Shown: piece by piece, positions 1-11,500 of the stretch
Numbering within the stretch: the stretch's first letter is position 1
Layout of the letters: the number at the start of each line of letters is the position of its first letter
Assembly: GCF_000203815.1 (NCBI RefSeq)
Contig: NW_004457737.1
Location: 1,984,001 to 2,048,000, forward strand
Direction: 5' to 3'
DNA length: 64,000 nucleotides
DNA from: Cavenderia fasciculata
Taxonomy: Eukaryota > Evosea > Eumycetozoa > Acytosteliales > Cavenderiaceae
Notes under the pieces: generated by a model
Told to the model about the DNA's origin: nothing
The model's input: only the letters and a program-made list of their open reading frames with translations
The model's database searches: none
Position numbers and translations under genes: made by a program

Positions 1-74
1 AAAGAAAGATATTTTTGATTAAAAACTTTGTTTGGAAATAGTATCTATTTTTAAATATTCAAAGTTATATTTAC

Positions 75-465
75 CTCTTCCTACTACAGTCAAGTCACGA
101 ATACTGATACCCATTTTCTTTGGCTTTGCACCATTGGATGCCAATTGTCTTTTGGAATCTTCAAAATAACGACGAAGTTTAAAGTCCTCCTCTGTTTCGG
201 CTGGACGACCTTCTAAATCACCATCATTTTCTAATCTATACCTTTCACTCTCCATTTCCAAATGAGCAGCCATTTTCTTAAAATCCCCTATACCTTTATC
301 TACATCTACTTGGCCATCTTCATCTGCTCCATCTTCACTATTATTATTATTATTATTATTATTTTGATTATTATTATTATTGCCTAATTGAATTTCTTCA
401 ATGATATCAAATTGATCATGATTATCGGTATTATTATTATTTTGTTCTTGTTCAAATTCGACCAT
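75..465 (-). CDS. PDR-type ABCG transporter, first exon only (partial)
   Basis: This is the N-terminal exon of an ABC transporter of the full-length ABCG (pleiotropic drug resistance) type; the rest lies beyond the left edge. ABCG/PDR proteins are plasma-membrane or endosomal exporters of lipids and drugs. The start is the ATG at 465. The first ~70 residues are Asn-rich and acidic. They are followed by the block EDFKLRRYFEDSKRQ...NGAKPKKMGISIRDLTVVGRG, which in dictyostelid ABCG proteins comes just before the first nucleotide-binding domain. The exon ends at 75 with a GTAAAT donor immediately after GRG. No Walker motif is in the window, so the family call rests on this pre-NBD block. The gene is divergent from cox17. 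Confidence 0.72.
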
Positions 466-1881
466 TTTTTTGTTATTGATATTGATTGATTTAATATATA
501 TATTTAAAAATTAATTATTGTATATATATTATGTGAATGAAAAATTATTATTTATATGTATATATGTTATATGTGTTTGAATATTATTATTATTATTATG
601 ATTATGATTAAAAAATTAAATTATTATTATATTATTAATTAATTAAACTTATATATATAAATCAATTAACTTAAATTATGTCTATTTACAAATAAATGAA
701 ATATATAAGTTAATGATGAATTAGATGTGTGATTCGTTTGGGTTTAAATAGTTCCCGGTACCTTGGATTAGAAGACGATTCATTTGGTTCATTGGCTTCA
801 CTAGAATTTGTCGTAATTCTGACAATCAATGATATTCATGAAGCATTCATCATTAAATTGGATCAACTACATAATGGTAGGGGGGGGTGGAGGTAAGATG
901 ATGGTGGGGGGGTTAAGAGAACACAGCGATTTACGTTTCAGACTAGAGTAGTGCCAATTTAAAAATAAGCACAGAGGGAGCTGTCTGAAGAGAGAGGGGT
1001 GCAATGTCCCGGTCGACCCACTCGAGTAGTAGGTGATTAGCGCGATCCATCCGATTTAGGCAATAGAGGTTGAGAACTTTGCAGGAATTCATCTTGGCAA
1101 GAGAACAGAAGAAGCAAAAGAGCTAAAAAAAAACTTTAGTCTTCTTAGAACGACCTTCGTATCGTACTATGCAACTTTTGATTTTTCATTCAGTTTTCTG
1201 AATATGAGAGAGAGTGAGACAGTAACGAATTTAAGTTCCCTTCCTCCCCCTTTCCTTCTTTACAAATTATATAATTGTTATACACACCCCATAATGAGAG
1301 AGAGAGAGAGAGAGTTGAACGATCTCTTCTTCCCCTCTCTAATTTCATTTACCCACATGTTAGGTGTACATACACACACATTGAATGTGTGTATTTGATT
1401 CTAGAAACCGAAAGAGAGAGAGAGATGTTAATCAATATTGATTTAGTTTGTTAGTTCTCATCCCATCTGTTGTTAAGTATCTACCTACTTCTTTGTAGTG
1501 TATATGGGGGTTAGTTAGGGTAGAGCGTCAATTAATTACGATCAGATGATCTGAACGAAGTGAACCATACATAGGGATATGTCCTTTCATTTGATGTTAC
1601 ATTCTTGTTGTTGTTTGTTTGCATTCATCATCATTAGCATATTCTATCTTCTCTATACCATCTGATCTTTCTATCTTTATTCGAATAGAATATTATAGCT
1701 TTAAAGAGATACAAAAAGAAGGAAGAGAGAGGTTCATTGGACACGAACTTATGATGACAACTACCTCACAAAAAATTGGGAGAAAAAAAGAGGTGAAGCG
1801 ACACCTGACCTCGCTGGTTAAAGATCAGATAAGATTCATTTGACAGAAAACAGATACAGAATAGTAATAACAAGATAAAAG
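466..1881. other. Intergenic, divergent promoter region of ABCG gene and cox17
   Basis: No gene is supported here. The stretch next to the ABCG start (480-720) is very AT-rich. From about 740 to 1110 composition becomes notably GC-richer, with two G runs (887-893 and 905-911). GA microsatellites occur at about 1299-1314 and 1412-1423. Short open frames at 1204-1398 and 1619-1843 have simple-sequence composition and no recognisable motif. A CCCCATAA near 1287 resembles the upstream element of Dictyostelium small RNA genes, but I could not identify an RNA downstream. Confidence 0.5.
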
Positions 1882-2091
1882 ATGAGCATTGAAGTCAACG
1901 CAGTTCAACCAACTACTACCTCTACCCCAGTTGTAGAGGCTGCTGCTGCACCAAAGAAGAAGATTTGTTGTGCTTGTCCAGAGACTAAAAAGATCAGAGA
2001 CGAGTGCATTCTACAGAATGGTGAAGACAAGTGTTTCCAATTCATCGAGGCTCACAAGGTTTGTCTCAGAGCTGAAGGTTTCGATATCTAA
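1882..2091 (+). CDS. cox17: Cox17, cytochrome c oxidase copper chaperone
   Basis: This 69-aa single-exon gene encodes the intermembrane-space chaperone that passes Cu(I) to Sco1 and Cox11 during cytochrome c oxidase assembly. The family signature is clear. An adjacent Cys pair (CC) is followed by AC, then a twin CX9C coiled-coil-helix fold: Cys at [12 protein letters not shown] and at [10 protein letters not shown]. The C-terminal half [18 protein letters not shown] is almost a consensus Cox17 block. The N-terminal ~24 residues are a Thr/Ala/Val-rich linker, as is common. Length fits the family (60-75 aa). Import through the Mia40 disulfide relay is expected from the twin CX9C motif. Confidence 0.95.
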   Translation: MSIEVNAVQPTTTSTPVVEAAAAPKKKICCACPETKKIRDECILQNGEDKCFQFIEAHKVCLRAEGFDI

Positions 2092-2097
2092 ACATAC

Positions 2098-2100
2098 AAC

Positions 2101-2157
<57 letters not shown>

Positions 2158-2158
2158 C
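2098..2158 (+). repeat. AAC/CAA trinucleotide microsatellite in the cox17 3' UTR
   Basis: About 20 nearly perfect CAA units begin a few bases after the cox17 stop codon. They produce open frames on both strands (poly-Asn and poly-Leu) that I treat as artefacts. Confidence 0.9.
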
Positions 2159-2244
2159 GATATCCTCCAAAGAAGAAGACGAAACGAGACAACAACAACA
2201 TTATTTATTTGTAAAAAGCAACGATCACAGTAATAATACACAAA

Positions 2245-4810
2245 ACATGTACATAATCTTAATAAATGGTTTGATTTTTAAATAACCGTATATCCCTTCT
2301 TCCTCGATCATCCTCTTCCTCTTCCTCCTCTGACAAAACACACGATACAATAAATCTTTCATCATAATTATCTTTATCTTTCTTTATAATCCAATCAAGA
2401 TTGATGTACATTCCATTGATGTACAAAGAATTCTTACGTTGGTTCATTGGCAAAACCAATTATAGGTAGATTAATTAAAGGGGGGGTGTTAATCGCCACA
2501 ATGATGGTCATACTGGGTTGAGAACAGTGAGAGTGAGAGAGAGAGAACTCGGTGAAAATTGGTGTATCGAAAAGAACAAGAAGCAGATTCTCAAGTCGTC
2601 TTGTCTCTTTGACGATATTCCAAAATATTATTATTTTGTTTTTCGACATTGGCTGCAAAGATCTACTGATGAGAGTCGGGGCGGCTTTGGTGGGGTACCC
2701 CAACCACACACACGAGCATCTTTGTCATCATCCACCAAAAGAGAATCCATTCTTCAAGAAGAAACGACAACCAACCAACCAAACCAACAATCTCAAACCA
2801 TTATTTAAAAAACTTATCTTTGAATTATTTGCCCATCATCAACAATCAATCAATCAAATTAATAGTCTTACTTACACATCTAGAACCCCACAAACCCACA
2901 AACCCACAAAAAAGACAATATCTTTTCTCTCAACAATACACAGAACAACAGAACAGAACACAACCCAACTTGGCATTAGCACTTGACGCAGACGACAAAC
3001 CCTTATTTATTAATCTCTCTCTCAATACTACTACTACACAAGTTAGTTTTAAAGTTATAGTTATATTGGTAGGTTTAAAGAACTTCAGATTATAATCTGT
3101 TTGTTGGCATGAATGATCATCACCTTTGGTAGTGATCGACGGTTGTCTACAAATATATCTTCACCCCTTTTTCACCTTTGTGTCACCTGATGGTATACCC
3201 CACTGTTGTCAACAATGTGAGTGTGTGTATGTGTGTATGTGTGTATATGTGTGTGTGTATATGTGTGTGACCAATACCAACAACTAGAAGCATAGAAGAA
3301 GAAGAAGACAGTGGAAGCAGCTTGGAGAATGATGATGATGATGAATATTTGAATGGCTCATGTCATTACATCAAAGGAACAGAAGAATCATCCCTCCCCA
3401 CTCACTCACTCACTCACCCACTCACACACACACTACCTTCCAACAACGATGACATCCGTTGGTTTATTTATAAATCGAAAACTGAACTTATGTTATTGAT
3501 CAACATAATAACAATACATTTATAAATACATAATTCATCCTCACTACACTATTGATTTATCTTATCGTTCAAAGAAGAAAAAGAACTATATATCACAAAT
3601 AGTAAATAATTATATATCTTTAACAGTAAATATATATATAATAATTAGTTTAGTAGTTGGTCACCCACAATTGTGTCAGTCAAGTCATTCACATTCATTG
3701 TTCATATATAATACTTAAAAGTAACAATTAATAATATTGTTGTTATTTTATTTGTTGGTGGGAGTTTATATGTTTGTGACGAATTGCCATCTAGATAGAT
3801 AGGGTTGAGTCTACGCAGTATTTTAAACTCAATATATTAGGTAGACACCACCAAAAACAACAACAACAACAACAAAAAGGGGAATCTGTAGATCCCATCC
3901 TGCTCATTCATTCTCATTCCAAAACCAATTTCATAATTATTATTTTATTTTTGATGAAAAGAAGCAATACTCAACAATACAAAGGAAAGAGAAGAAAAGA
4001 AAAGAAGCGAACCATCTTCTCTGCTCCATCCATCCATCCATCAACTTGACTACTACATTATAAAATATATTATTTATTTATACTTTTTAATGCAACATTT
4101 AATAACAATAATAATCAGTCACAATACATTATTATTATTATTATTATTATTGTCTTCTCTCTCGATAAGGTAGATATTATTATGACTGAATGAAAAACCA
4201 GATATTTCTTTTTATGGATGTAGTGGTGGTGTTTGTGTAGTCATTCAATTGAAAAACCAAAAGAAAAAGAAAAAAAAACCTTTTAATCTCAAATATATAT
4301 AATAGAGAGAGAGAGAGAGAGAAGAGATAAGAAAGATAAAGAAGGAATAGAAACTAAAACTAGAATATATTGTTGGTTTATTCAATGTAAATTTACAATA
4401 TTTATATTTATTTCATCCATCCATCCATTCCATTCACATCCATTCGTCCAAGTTGTGTCCAACCGTTTCATTTCATTCGTTTCCCACCCCAATCTTTTAT
4501 TCCTTCCAATTTACCCCCCTTTTTTTATTCCCTATCCTCATCCTCATCCTCCGCAATCTTCAAATATATTTTTTGAATCATTTGATACTAATCCATAATA
4601 TCCTCTCTTTTTTTGTCATTTTACAACCCATTTGACATATATATATAGGTAGCCAAGCAATATTAATATTAATAGTATTATTTATATTGATCTTCACACA
4701 ACCAACCAAACAAACAAGAAAGAATCATTCATTCATTCATTCATTCATTCAAAATTTTAAAGTAGTTTTGCATATATACATATATATATAATCAGAGTCT
4801 AATCATCATC
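2245..4810. other. Long gene-free stretch upstream of gcsA
   Basis: I see no gene in these 2.5 kb. Open frames at 2434-3095, 3322-3525 and 4453-4635 overlap each other on both strands. They are rich in Thr/His/Ser from CA, CACT and CCAT repeats and contain no domain. Simple repeats include GT/GTAT at 3218-3270, CACT at 3401-3433, ATT near 4132-4150, GA at 4303-4321 and CATT at 4727-4750. The last ~100 bases before 4811 probably hold the gcsA promoter and 5' leader. Confidence 0.5.
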
Positions 4811-6824
4811 ATGGGTTTCATAGCAGAAGGAAATACATTAAATTGGGATGACGCACAAAAACATGTAGCTTATATCAAGGAACATGGCATCATTCAATTC
4901 TTACACATTTATAATAATAACAAGGATCGTATGAACGATCAATTCAAATGGGGTGATGAAGTCGAATACATTCTTGTCAGAAAGGACAAGGAAACTGGTG
5001 AAACTAAATTATCTCTAAGATCTCATGAAATATTAGATATCCTTTTAATACAAGAAAAGAAGGATCCAAAGTATGTTAAAAAGAAAGAAAGAAAAAGAAA
5101 GAAAGAATGAATACTTATTTCCTTTTACTTTTACTTTTTGTTTATTATTAGTAATTGTGAATTTTTATGGAGACCTGAATATGGTAGATTTATGGTTGAA
5201 GGAACACCAGGTAAACCATATGTTGGATTGGGAAGACAATTATTATCGATCGAGGATAGTTTGGTGAAACGAAGACAAGAGGTTGTCAAATACTTGAAAC
5301 AAGACGAACATATATTGACATTTGCAGCATACCCACGTATGGGAACCAAGAATTTCACCAATCCACCAGGAGAGACGAGAGGAAAGGTTGCAGAGTCACA
5401 ATTCCTTCCAGATACAGTGATCAACCCACACTTTCGTTTCAGTACGTTGACGGCCAACATTCGTCAGCGTCGTGGTAAGAACGTGTCAATCAATATTCCA
5501 ATGTTCCGTGATACCAATACACCAGCCTATCTCGACCACCAAACCTATGTATCACCATCCAAGAGTGCAACCGACCCATACAACCAACCATACAATATCT
5601 ATATGGACGCAATGGGGTTTGGTATGGGCAACTGTTGTCTTCAGACTACCTTTCAATTGTCAAACATTGAAGAGGCTCGTTCAGTCTATGACCAGCTTGC
5701 CGTTCTCTCGCCACTCTTCCTTTCACTTACAGCTTCCAGCTCTATATTCAAAGGCTATCTTTCAGATATCGATGTAAGATGGACTGTTATTTCACAATCG
5801 GTCGATGATAGAACCGATGAAGAGTTGGGTGTCAAGCCATTGAATCAATCGAAAATGGTCATTAACAAATCGAGATACGACTCGATCGATAGTTATATTT
5901 CAAGAGGATCATCGCTACGATCGGAATACAATGATTTGAATTTAGTCTACGACAAGGATATTTATAAACAATTGATTGATGGAGGCATCGACGAATTGTT
6001 GGCCAAACACTACGCACATTTGTTTATTCGTGATCCTTTGGTCATCTACTCGGACAAGATCACCATCGACGACGCCAAAAACGCCGATCACTTTGAAAAC
6101 ATACAATCTACCAATTGGCAAACCGTCCGTTTCAAGCCACCTCCACCACACAGTGATATTGGATGGCGTGTTGAATTCCGTCCAATGGAAGTCCAACTCA
6201 CCGACTTTGAAAACGCAGCATTCATTGTATTTGTTTCCATCATTCTCAAAGCCATCTCGGATCTAAAATTAAATTTCTATATTCCAATCTCAAAGGTCGA
6301 TGAAAATATGAAAACTGCTCATACTCGAAATAGTATCAATGTTGGTAAATTCTATTTTAGAAAATCTTTAAATGGTAAATTAACAAAATCAAACAAATAA
6401 TATTATTTTTGATATTAATATTTTTATTTCTTTTATTTATTTATTTCTTTTATTTTTAGGATCATCACCAAATACAGGAAATGTTGAAAATGAATATGAA
6501 TTAATGACTATTAATGAAATATTTAATGGAAAGGGTAATGATGATTTTGTTGGATTAATTCGTATTATCAAGGATTATATTACTTCTTGCAAGTTTGACG
6601 ATGAGACCAATACCTTGCTCAGCAAGTATCTATCATTCATCTCTAAACGTGCATCGGGTGAGCTTCTCACAATGTCAAGTTGGACTAGAAAGTTTGTAGA
6701 CTCGCATCCAGACTATCTCCACGACTCTGTTGTTTCTCAAAAGATTCAAGATGATTTGATTCAAGCCAGTGTAGATATTGTCGAAGGTAGAAGAAAGGAA
6801 CCACAATTATTAGGTGATTTTTAA
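4811..6824 (+). CDS. gcsA: Glutamate-cysteine ligase catalytic subunit
   Basis: Catalyses the ATP-dependent joining of L-glutamate and L-cysteine, the first and rate-limiting step of cytosolic glutathione synthesis. Three exons, 4811-5070, 5152-6374 and 6460-6824, join in frame to 615 aa, close to the usual ~640. The N-terminus GFIAEGNTLNWDDA and the block FKWGDEVEYILVR match eukaryotic GCLC. The exon 2 start restores WRPEYGRFMVEGTPG, the substrate-binding signature. Later blocks include PRMGTKNFTNP, MDAMGFGMGNCCLQTTFQ, GWRVEFRPMEVQLTDFENAA and the C-terminal ASGELLTMSSWTRKFV. Introns are short and AT-rich. No partner GCLM gene is nearby. In D. discoideum the orthologue, gcsA, is needed for development; that is family knowledge, not visible here. 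Confidence 0.96.
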
Positions 6825-7824
6825 ACAAACAAACAATAGAATCAACAAAATACTCATCATTTAAGAAATAATAATAATAACAAATAATAATAATCATCAT
6901 CATCGCATTTCTAAAGAAATAATAATAATAATAATAATCATGATATTAAAAATAATTAATATTAATAATGACATGGATATTTTTTTTATGGTTTAAAAAA
7001 AACTATCCAAGTACAATTAATAATATTAATAATAATAATAATAACCCTCACATATACACACACCCTCATATAAACCATCCACCACCATCACATTATTTAA
7101 ATAAATTAAAATGTATTATAATTAGTAATTATATAATTTTAACAACCACACATTAAATAATCATCTCATCTCTTCAGTCAATCGCTCCCCCCATCTTTCA
7201 AGATATGTATCTTTTCCTGAAACAAGGACAGTCTATAGTCGAATTGACTAAAATATATTAATATCAACCATTCCATTCTTTCTTTTTGAAATTGAATGGG
7301 AAATGGGAGGGGGTGGATGATTGTCTGTTTTTTAAAACTGTAAAAGATGTCTAAAGACAAGATAAGATAAGATGGAGATTGAGATAATGGAGATCGGCGT
7401 TTGAGAGATTGTGTAGCTTACATACATACGGTCCGGTTCTTAAATTTAGTTGTAGCAATTAAATATTTTATAGTATAATAATATTATTACACAGCACAGA
7501 CTGGTCAAATTGACCAAACCTAACATTTACCCAAGGATTAGTAGTCAGAGTGTCGCTATGTTGTGCTATACCAATGCCATAGTGGTGGTGAGGGTTTAGA
7601 TTGAGATTTCCAGATCCCATTGCCACACTCCTCCTCCTCCTCCTCTTCCTCAACAAAAAGTCTAGTCTCTCATATTTTATGTTGCGTATGACAATTATGA
7701 AATGTCAACCAAAGACTATAAATAGTTGAGAATAATGTCAATTATAAAATCATCAAATCAAAACAACAACAATTTAAACTAAATACCAATTAAATTAAAT
7801 CCCCAACCAATTCCAATTCTAAAA
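6825..7824. other. Intergenic region between gcsA and the small secreted protein gene
   Basis: No gene supported. 6825-7160 is AT-rich with AAT and CA repeats. 7380-7680 is more mixed in composition. Short open frames on either strand (6968-7156, 7178-7360, 7468-7656) lack any recognisable feature. The final ~110 bp carry a TATA-like element and an AC-rich leader. Confidence 0.45.
7717..7725 (+). promoter_or_regulatory. Putative TATA box (TATAAATAG)
   Basis: TATAAATAG lies about 100 bp before the ATG at 7825 and is followed by an A/C-rich leader free of ATG. Spacing fits a dictyostelid core promoter. It is a short motif in AT-rich DNA, so only weak evidence. Confidence 0.35.
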
Positions 7825-8118
7825 ATGAACAAGTTCACCATCTTATTAGTCGCCATCGTCGCCATGCTCTTTGTTTCAATGGCCTCTGCCACCTACGAAA
7901 TGCACTGTGGTAACTGCATCTCCAATGCTCACAACAACTATGTCAGATGTATTACCGACGGTAACTCTCACCAAAACGTAAGAAACTCTAAAAAAAAAGA
8001 ATTTATTAAATGAATCAAATCAAATCTAACACCAACCATTCTCTTTTAATATATATAGTGTCTTACCAACCTCCACAACAACCTCATGCCATGCAGATCC
8101 CACGGTTGCATTTGCTAA
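7825..8118 (+). CDS. Small secreted cysteine-rich protein
   Basis: Two exons, 7825-7977 and 8059-8118, encode 70 aa. Residues 1-22 form a clear signal peptide (MNKF then a hydrophobic stretch ending SMASA). The mature ~48 residues hold eight Cys: CGNC, then one before ITDG, then the second exon CLTNLHNNLMPCRSHGCIC. An even number in so small a domain suggests a disulfide-knotted extracellular peptide. Joining exon 2 in phase 0 is what supplies the last five Cys, supporting the intron. I do not recognise the family; there is no catalytic or toxin signature. The leader is the A/C-rich type seen before highly expressed dictyostelid genes. Function unknown. Confidence 0.7.
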
Positions 8119-8588
8119 ATAAATGATTTAGAGTCATCCAGCATACTCTCTAACTCTATTCCATTGCAAAAACAAAATGTTAAATAAAATCAACATTCAT
8201 TTACAATGTTAATGGTTCATGATATAATCCTTCTCCCCCTCCCTCTCTCTCTCTCTTTGTTCTAGAATCTACTTTTAATTTAATTAATATGTGTGTTCCA
8301 TTTAGAAATTGATTCGGCAACTCCCATTTCCAAAGGGTGCAAATTTAATCAGCAAACTATAAGTTTGAAAAAGCCACTGAATCCTCTTGAAAGATTTTTT
8401 GACAAAGACACACACTTACTATAAACTTTCATTTCTAGTTTTGTTATTTTAGTATCTCTTCTTTTCATTTATTATTTATTATTTATTTATTTATTATTTA
8501 TTATTTATTTATTTGTACACAATCTATATATTATAATATAGTAGTAGAACTAGAAGAGGTGGAGATATAGATAAGATTTATATTAATC
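8119..8588. other. Intergenic, 5' region of the LIM-coactosin gene
   Basis: No gene seen. AATAAA-type signals follow the small secreted gene. A CT tract lies at about 8241-8256. The last 120 bp are ATTT-rich and run into the start at 8589. Confidence 0.4.
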
Positions 8589-11500
8589 ATGTCAAATACT
8601 ATACCATCGGTCAATGATGGAGAGTCGAAGACCAAACTATTGAAATCGTTAAAGAATGAGATTATAGAACTCAAGTTGCAACAGCAGAACCACAAGACAC
8701 ACCAAGACACGTTGGAGCAGGGTTTGAAGCAGCTCGACGCTGTGCTCAAGCAGCAGGCTGGTCAGCTCAACGATGAAAAGGCGACACGTGCAAAGATCAC
8801 TGGCTGGATCAAGGATAATCTGGGACCAGACTTGTCGGTTGTCATGGAGATGGTGGAGAGTCGGTACGTTGCGTCACTCGAGGACAAGCTCAAGACGCTG
8901 TACCAGATGCTTGATCGCAAGATCCGAGACAATGAAGAGGGTGCCGAGCGCAGATACGGCAGCCAGCTGACACTGCTCACATCGCAGGTACGCGACAACT
9001 ACTCGTCTCTCAACGAGGCTGTGCGTAGTACATCGAGCACGCTGAATGAAGCGATACGCACCAACTCGAACCAAGTCAAGGACGTATCGTCTGATATGGA
9101 CGAGCGTATTCTGTCGGTGGACCAACGCATCAAGGCCACTGAAGCAGCACTCGACAAGAAGTTCTCGGCCAGTAACCTGTCATTTGACCAACGTCTACGT
9201 GCTAGTGAAGGTGTGTTTGACCAAAAACTATCGAGTACCTATGCATCGCTCGAGAGTCAGATATCAATCGGCGAATCCAACTCGGACAAGAAGTTGACCA
9301 GCTTGGGCAACTCGTTTGATACGCGTCTCATCACTGCATCCAATACACTCGATGCCCGTATTACCGCTGGGTCAACTGTGCTCGGTGCACGTCTCGACAG
9401 CGTTGTTGGCACGTTACTCCAACGTCTCGAGGGGTACAGTAAAGAGTTGCGCAGTGAATTCAACGCAGTCACCGAGAAAGAGGCTGCACGTGTAGTACGT
9501 CTCTTTGACAAGATGGCTGTAGAGATTGCACAGGTGCGATCGGCCTTTGCCGACGAGTGTCGTCGTATCGAGGAGGCTGTCGAACGTGCCTCTCAAAAGG
9601 ACCGCGAGTTTGTCACTGACCACGTGTCGACTGCTATCGCCGACCAATGGCGTAGCTCCCAACTCCCCATCGTCAACAATCTCGCCAGCACATACTCGCG
9701 CAACGAAGGAAAGCGTGTCAGCGAGGATTTGACCGTCTTTGTACGTTCCGAAATCAACCAACTTCAATTCGAGTTTGAGCAACGTCTCAAGACCGATCTT
9801 CAAAAGCTACGTTACGAGCTCACCTCACTCATCAACCAAAAGGCAGAGACACTACACGACGAACAAAAGGATTTCCTCAAACACGAACGTATTCTCCGTG
9901 AAGAAGATAGAAAATATTTGGAAGCTCTCAAACAATCCATCTTTTCATCACTCAAAGAAGCAAAGATTGAAAGAGAACAATTATCAAATCAAGTTAACCT
10001 TTTATTAAAGGAAAAGAATGATTCTGCTGGTATGTATGAAACATAAAGAAAACAACAACAACAAAACATACTTCTTGACTCTTTTATTAACCATTCCATT
10101 TGCTTATTTTAGAACTAGTATTCGAAAAACAAATGGAAAGTGGAAATACTTTACTTAAACATAATGAAGAGTTATTGTCAAAGATGGAAGAAGCTAGAAA
10201 GACACGTTTGAGAGAGATGGAGGAGAGTGAGGAAAAGATTAGAGCTCAAAAGGAACAATTGGTCCGTGAAAAGGAGGGATTGGAGCAACTCAACACCCAA
10301 CAAAAGGACAATGAGGAAAAGTTGATGTTGGAACAATTGAAACTCGAGAATCTCCAGAGAAAGAAAGAGATGGAGGAACGTAATCGTCAACGTGAAGAAG
10401 AACGTCAAAAAGAGATTGACGAACTACTTGAAAAGCAAAAGCTTGCTGAAAAGGAGTTGGAACAACACAGACGCGAGAAACAACAACACAAGGAGCAACT
10501 CGAACGTGAAGATCGTGACCGTGTCGCTAGAGACAAGGAGAGAGAAGAGGAGAAGCGTCAAGACGCCGAACGTCGTCGCAAGCAACAAGAAGAGGACTGG
10601 AAGCGCAAGGAAGAAATCTACGAAGAAGAGAGAAGAGCTGAAAAGGACCGTCAACGCGAGTTGCAAGAGCAACGTGAAGCCGAGATTGCCAAGCTCCTCG
10701 TCGAGGAAAATGAAAAGAGAAAGCAGGTAGAAGACCAGATCCGTGCTGAAAAGGAAAAGACATTGGCACTCGAAAAGGTACTCGAACAAGAGCGTGTCAA
10801 ACAAGAAGCCGAAAAGAAAGAGATCCAACAACAAAAGGAAAGAGAATTGGCCTTGCACAGACAGCAAATGGAAGAGGCAGAGACCAAGAGAAAGTTGCAA
10901 GAAGCCAGCGACAAGAAGCAACAAGACGAACAAGACAAAAAGAGACGTGACGAAGAAGACGCTGAAAAGAAGAGATTGGCAGCTGCTCAAGAAGAAATCG
11001 ACCAAAAGAGAAAACAAGAAAAGGCTGACAAAAAGAAAAAGGAGCAACAACTAGAACAAGAACAAGAACAAAAGAGAAAGCAACAAGAGGAAGAACTTGA
11101 AGAACAAAAGAGAAAACAACAACAACAAGACCTTGAAACAAAGAAAAAGGAAGAGAAAAAGGCTGAAAAGAAAAGACAATTGGAAGAACAAGAGGAAAAG
11201 GAAAAGGAAAAGGAAAGAAAGAGACAAGATGAGGCTGATAGAAAACAACAACAAGAAGAAGCTGATAGAAAGAAAAAGGAAGCTGATGCCAAACAACAAG
11301 AAAAGGAAAAGAAAAAGAGACAACAACAAGAACAAGAAGAAAAGGAGAGAAAGAGACAAGAAGAGGCTGATAGAAAGCAACAACAAGAGGAAGCTGATAG
11401 AAAGAAAAAACAAGAGGAAGAAGAGAAAAAGAAGAAACAACAACAACAACCACCAAAACAAACTCGTGGTGCCCTTCCACAAACCCCTCCTGTAAAGGAA

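Noticed and set aside
1284-1360. CCCCATAA resembling the Dictyostelium upstream element for small RNA genes
   Set aside because: A 7-8 base match in a long spacer; the downstream sequence shows no class I RNA stem, snRNA or snoRNA features.
2518-3095. Three overlapping 91-144-codon plus-strand frames
   Set aside because: They overlap one another in different frames, are driven by CA/AAC repeats and lack any domain or splice support.
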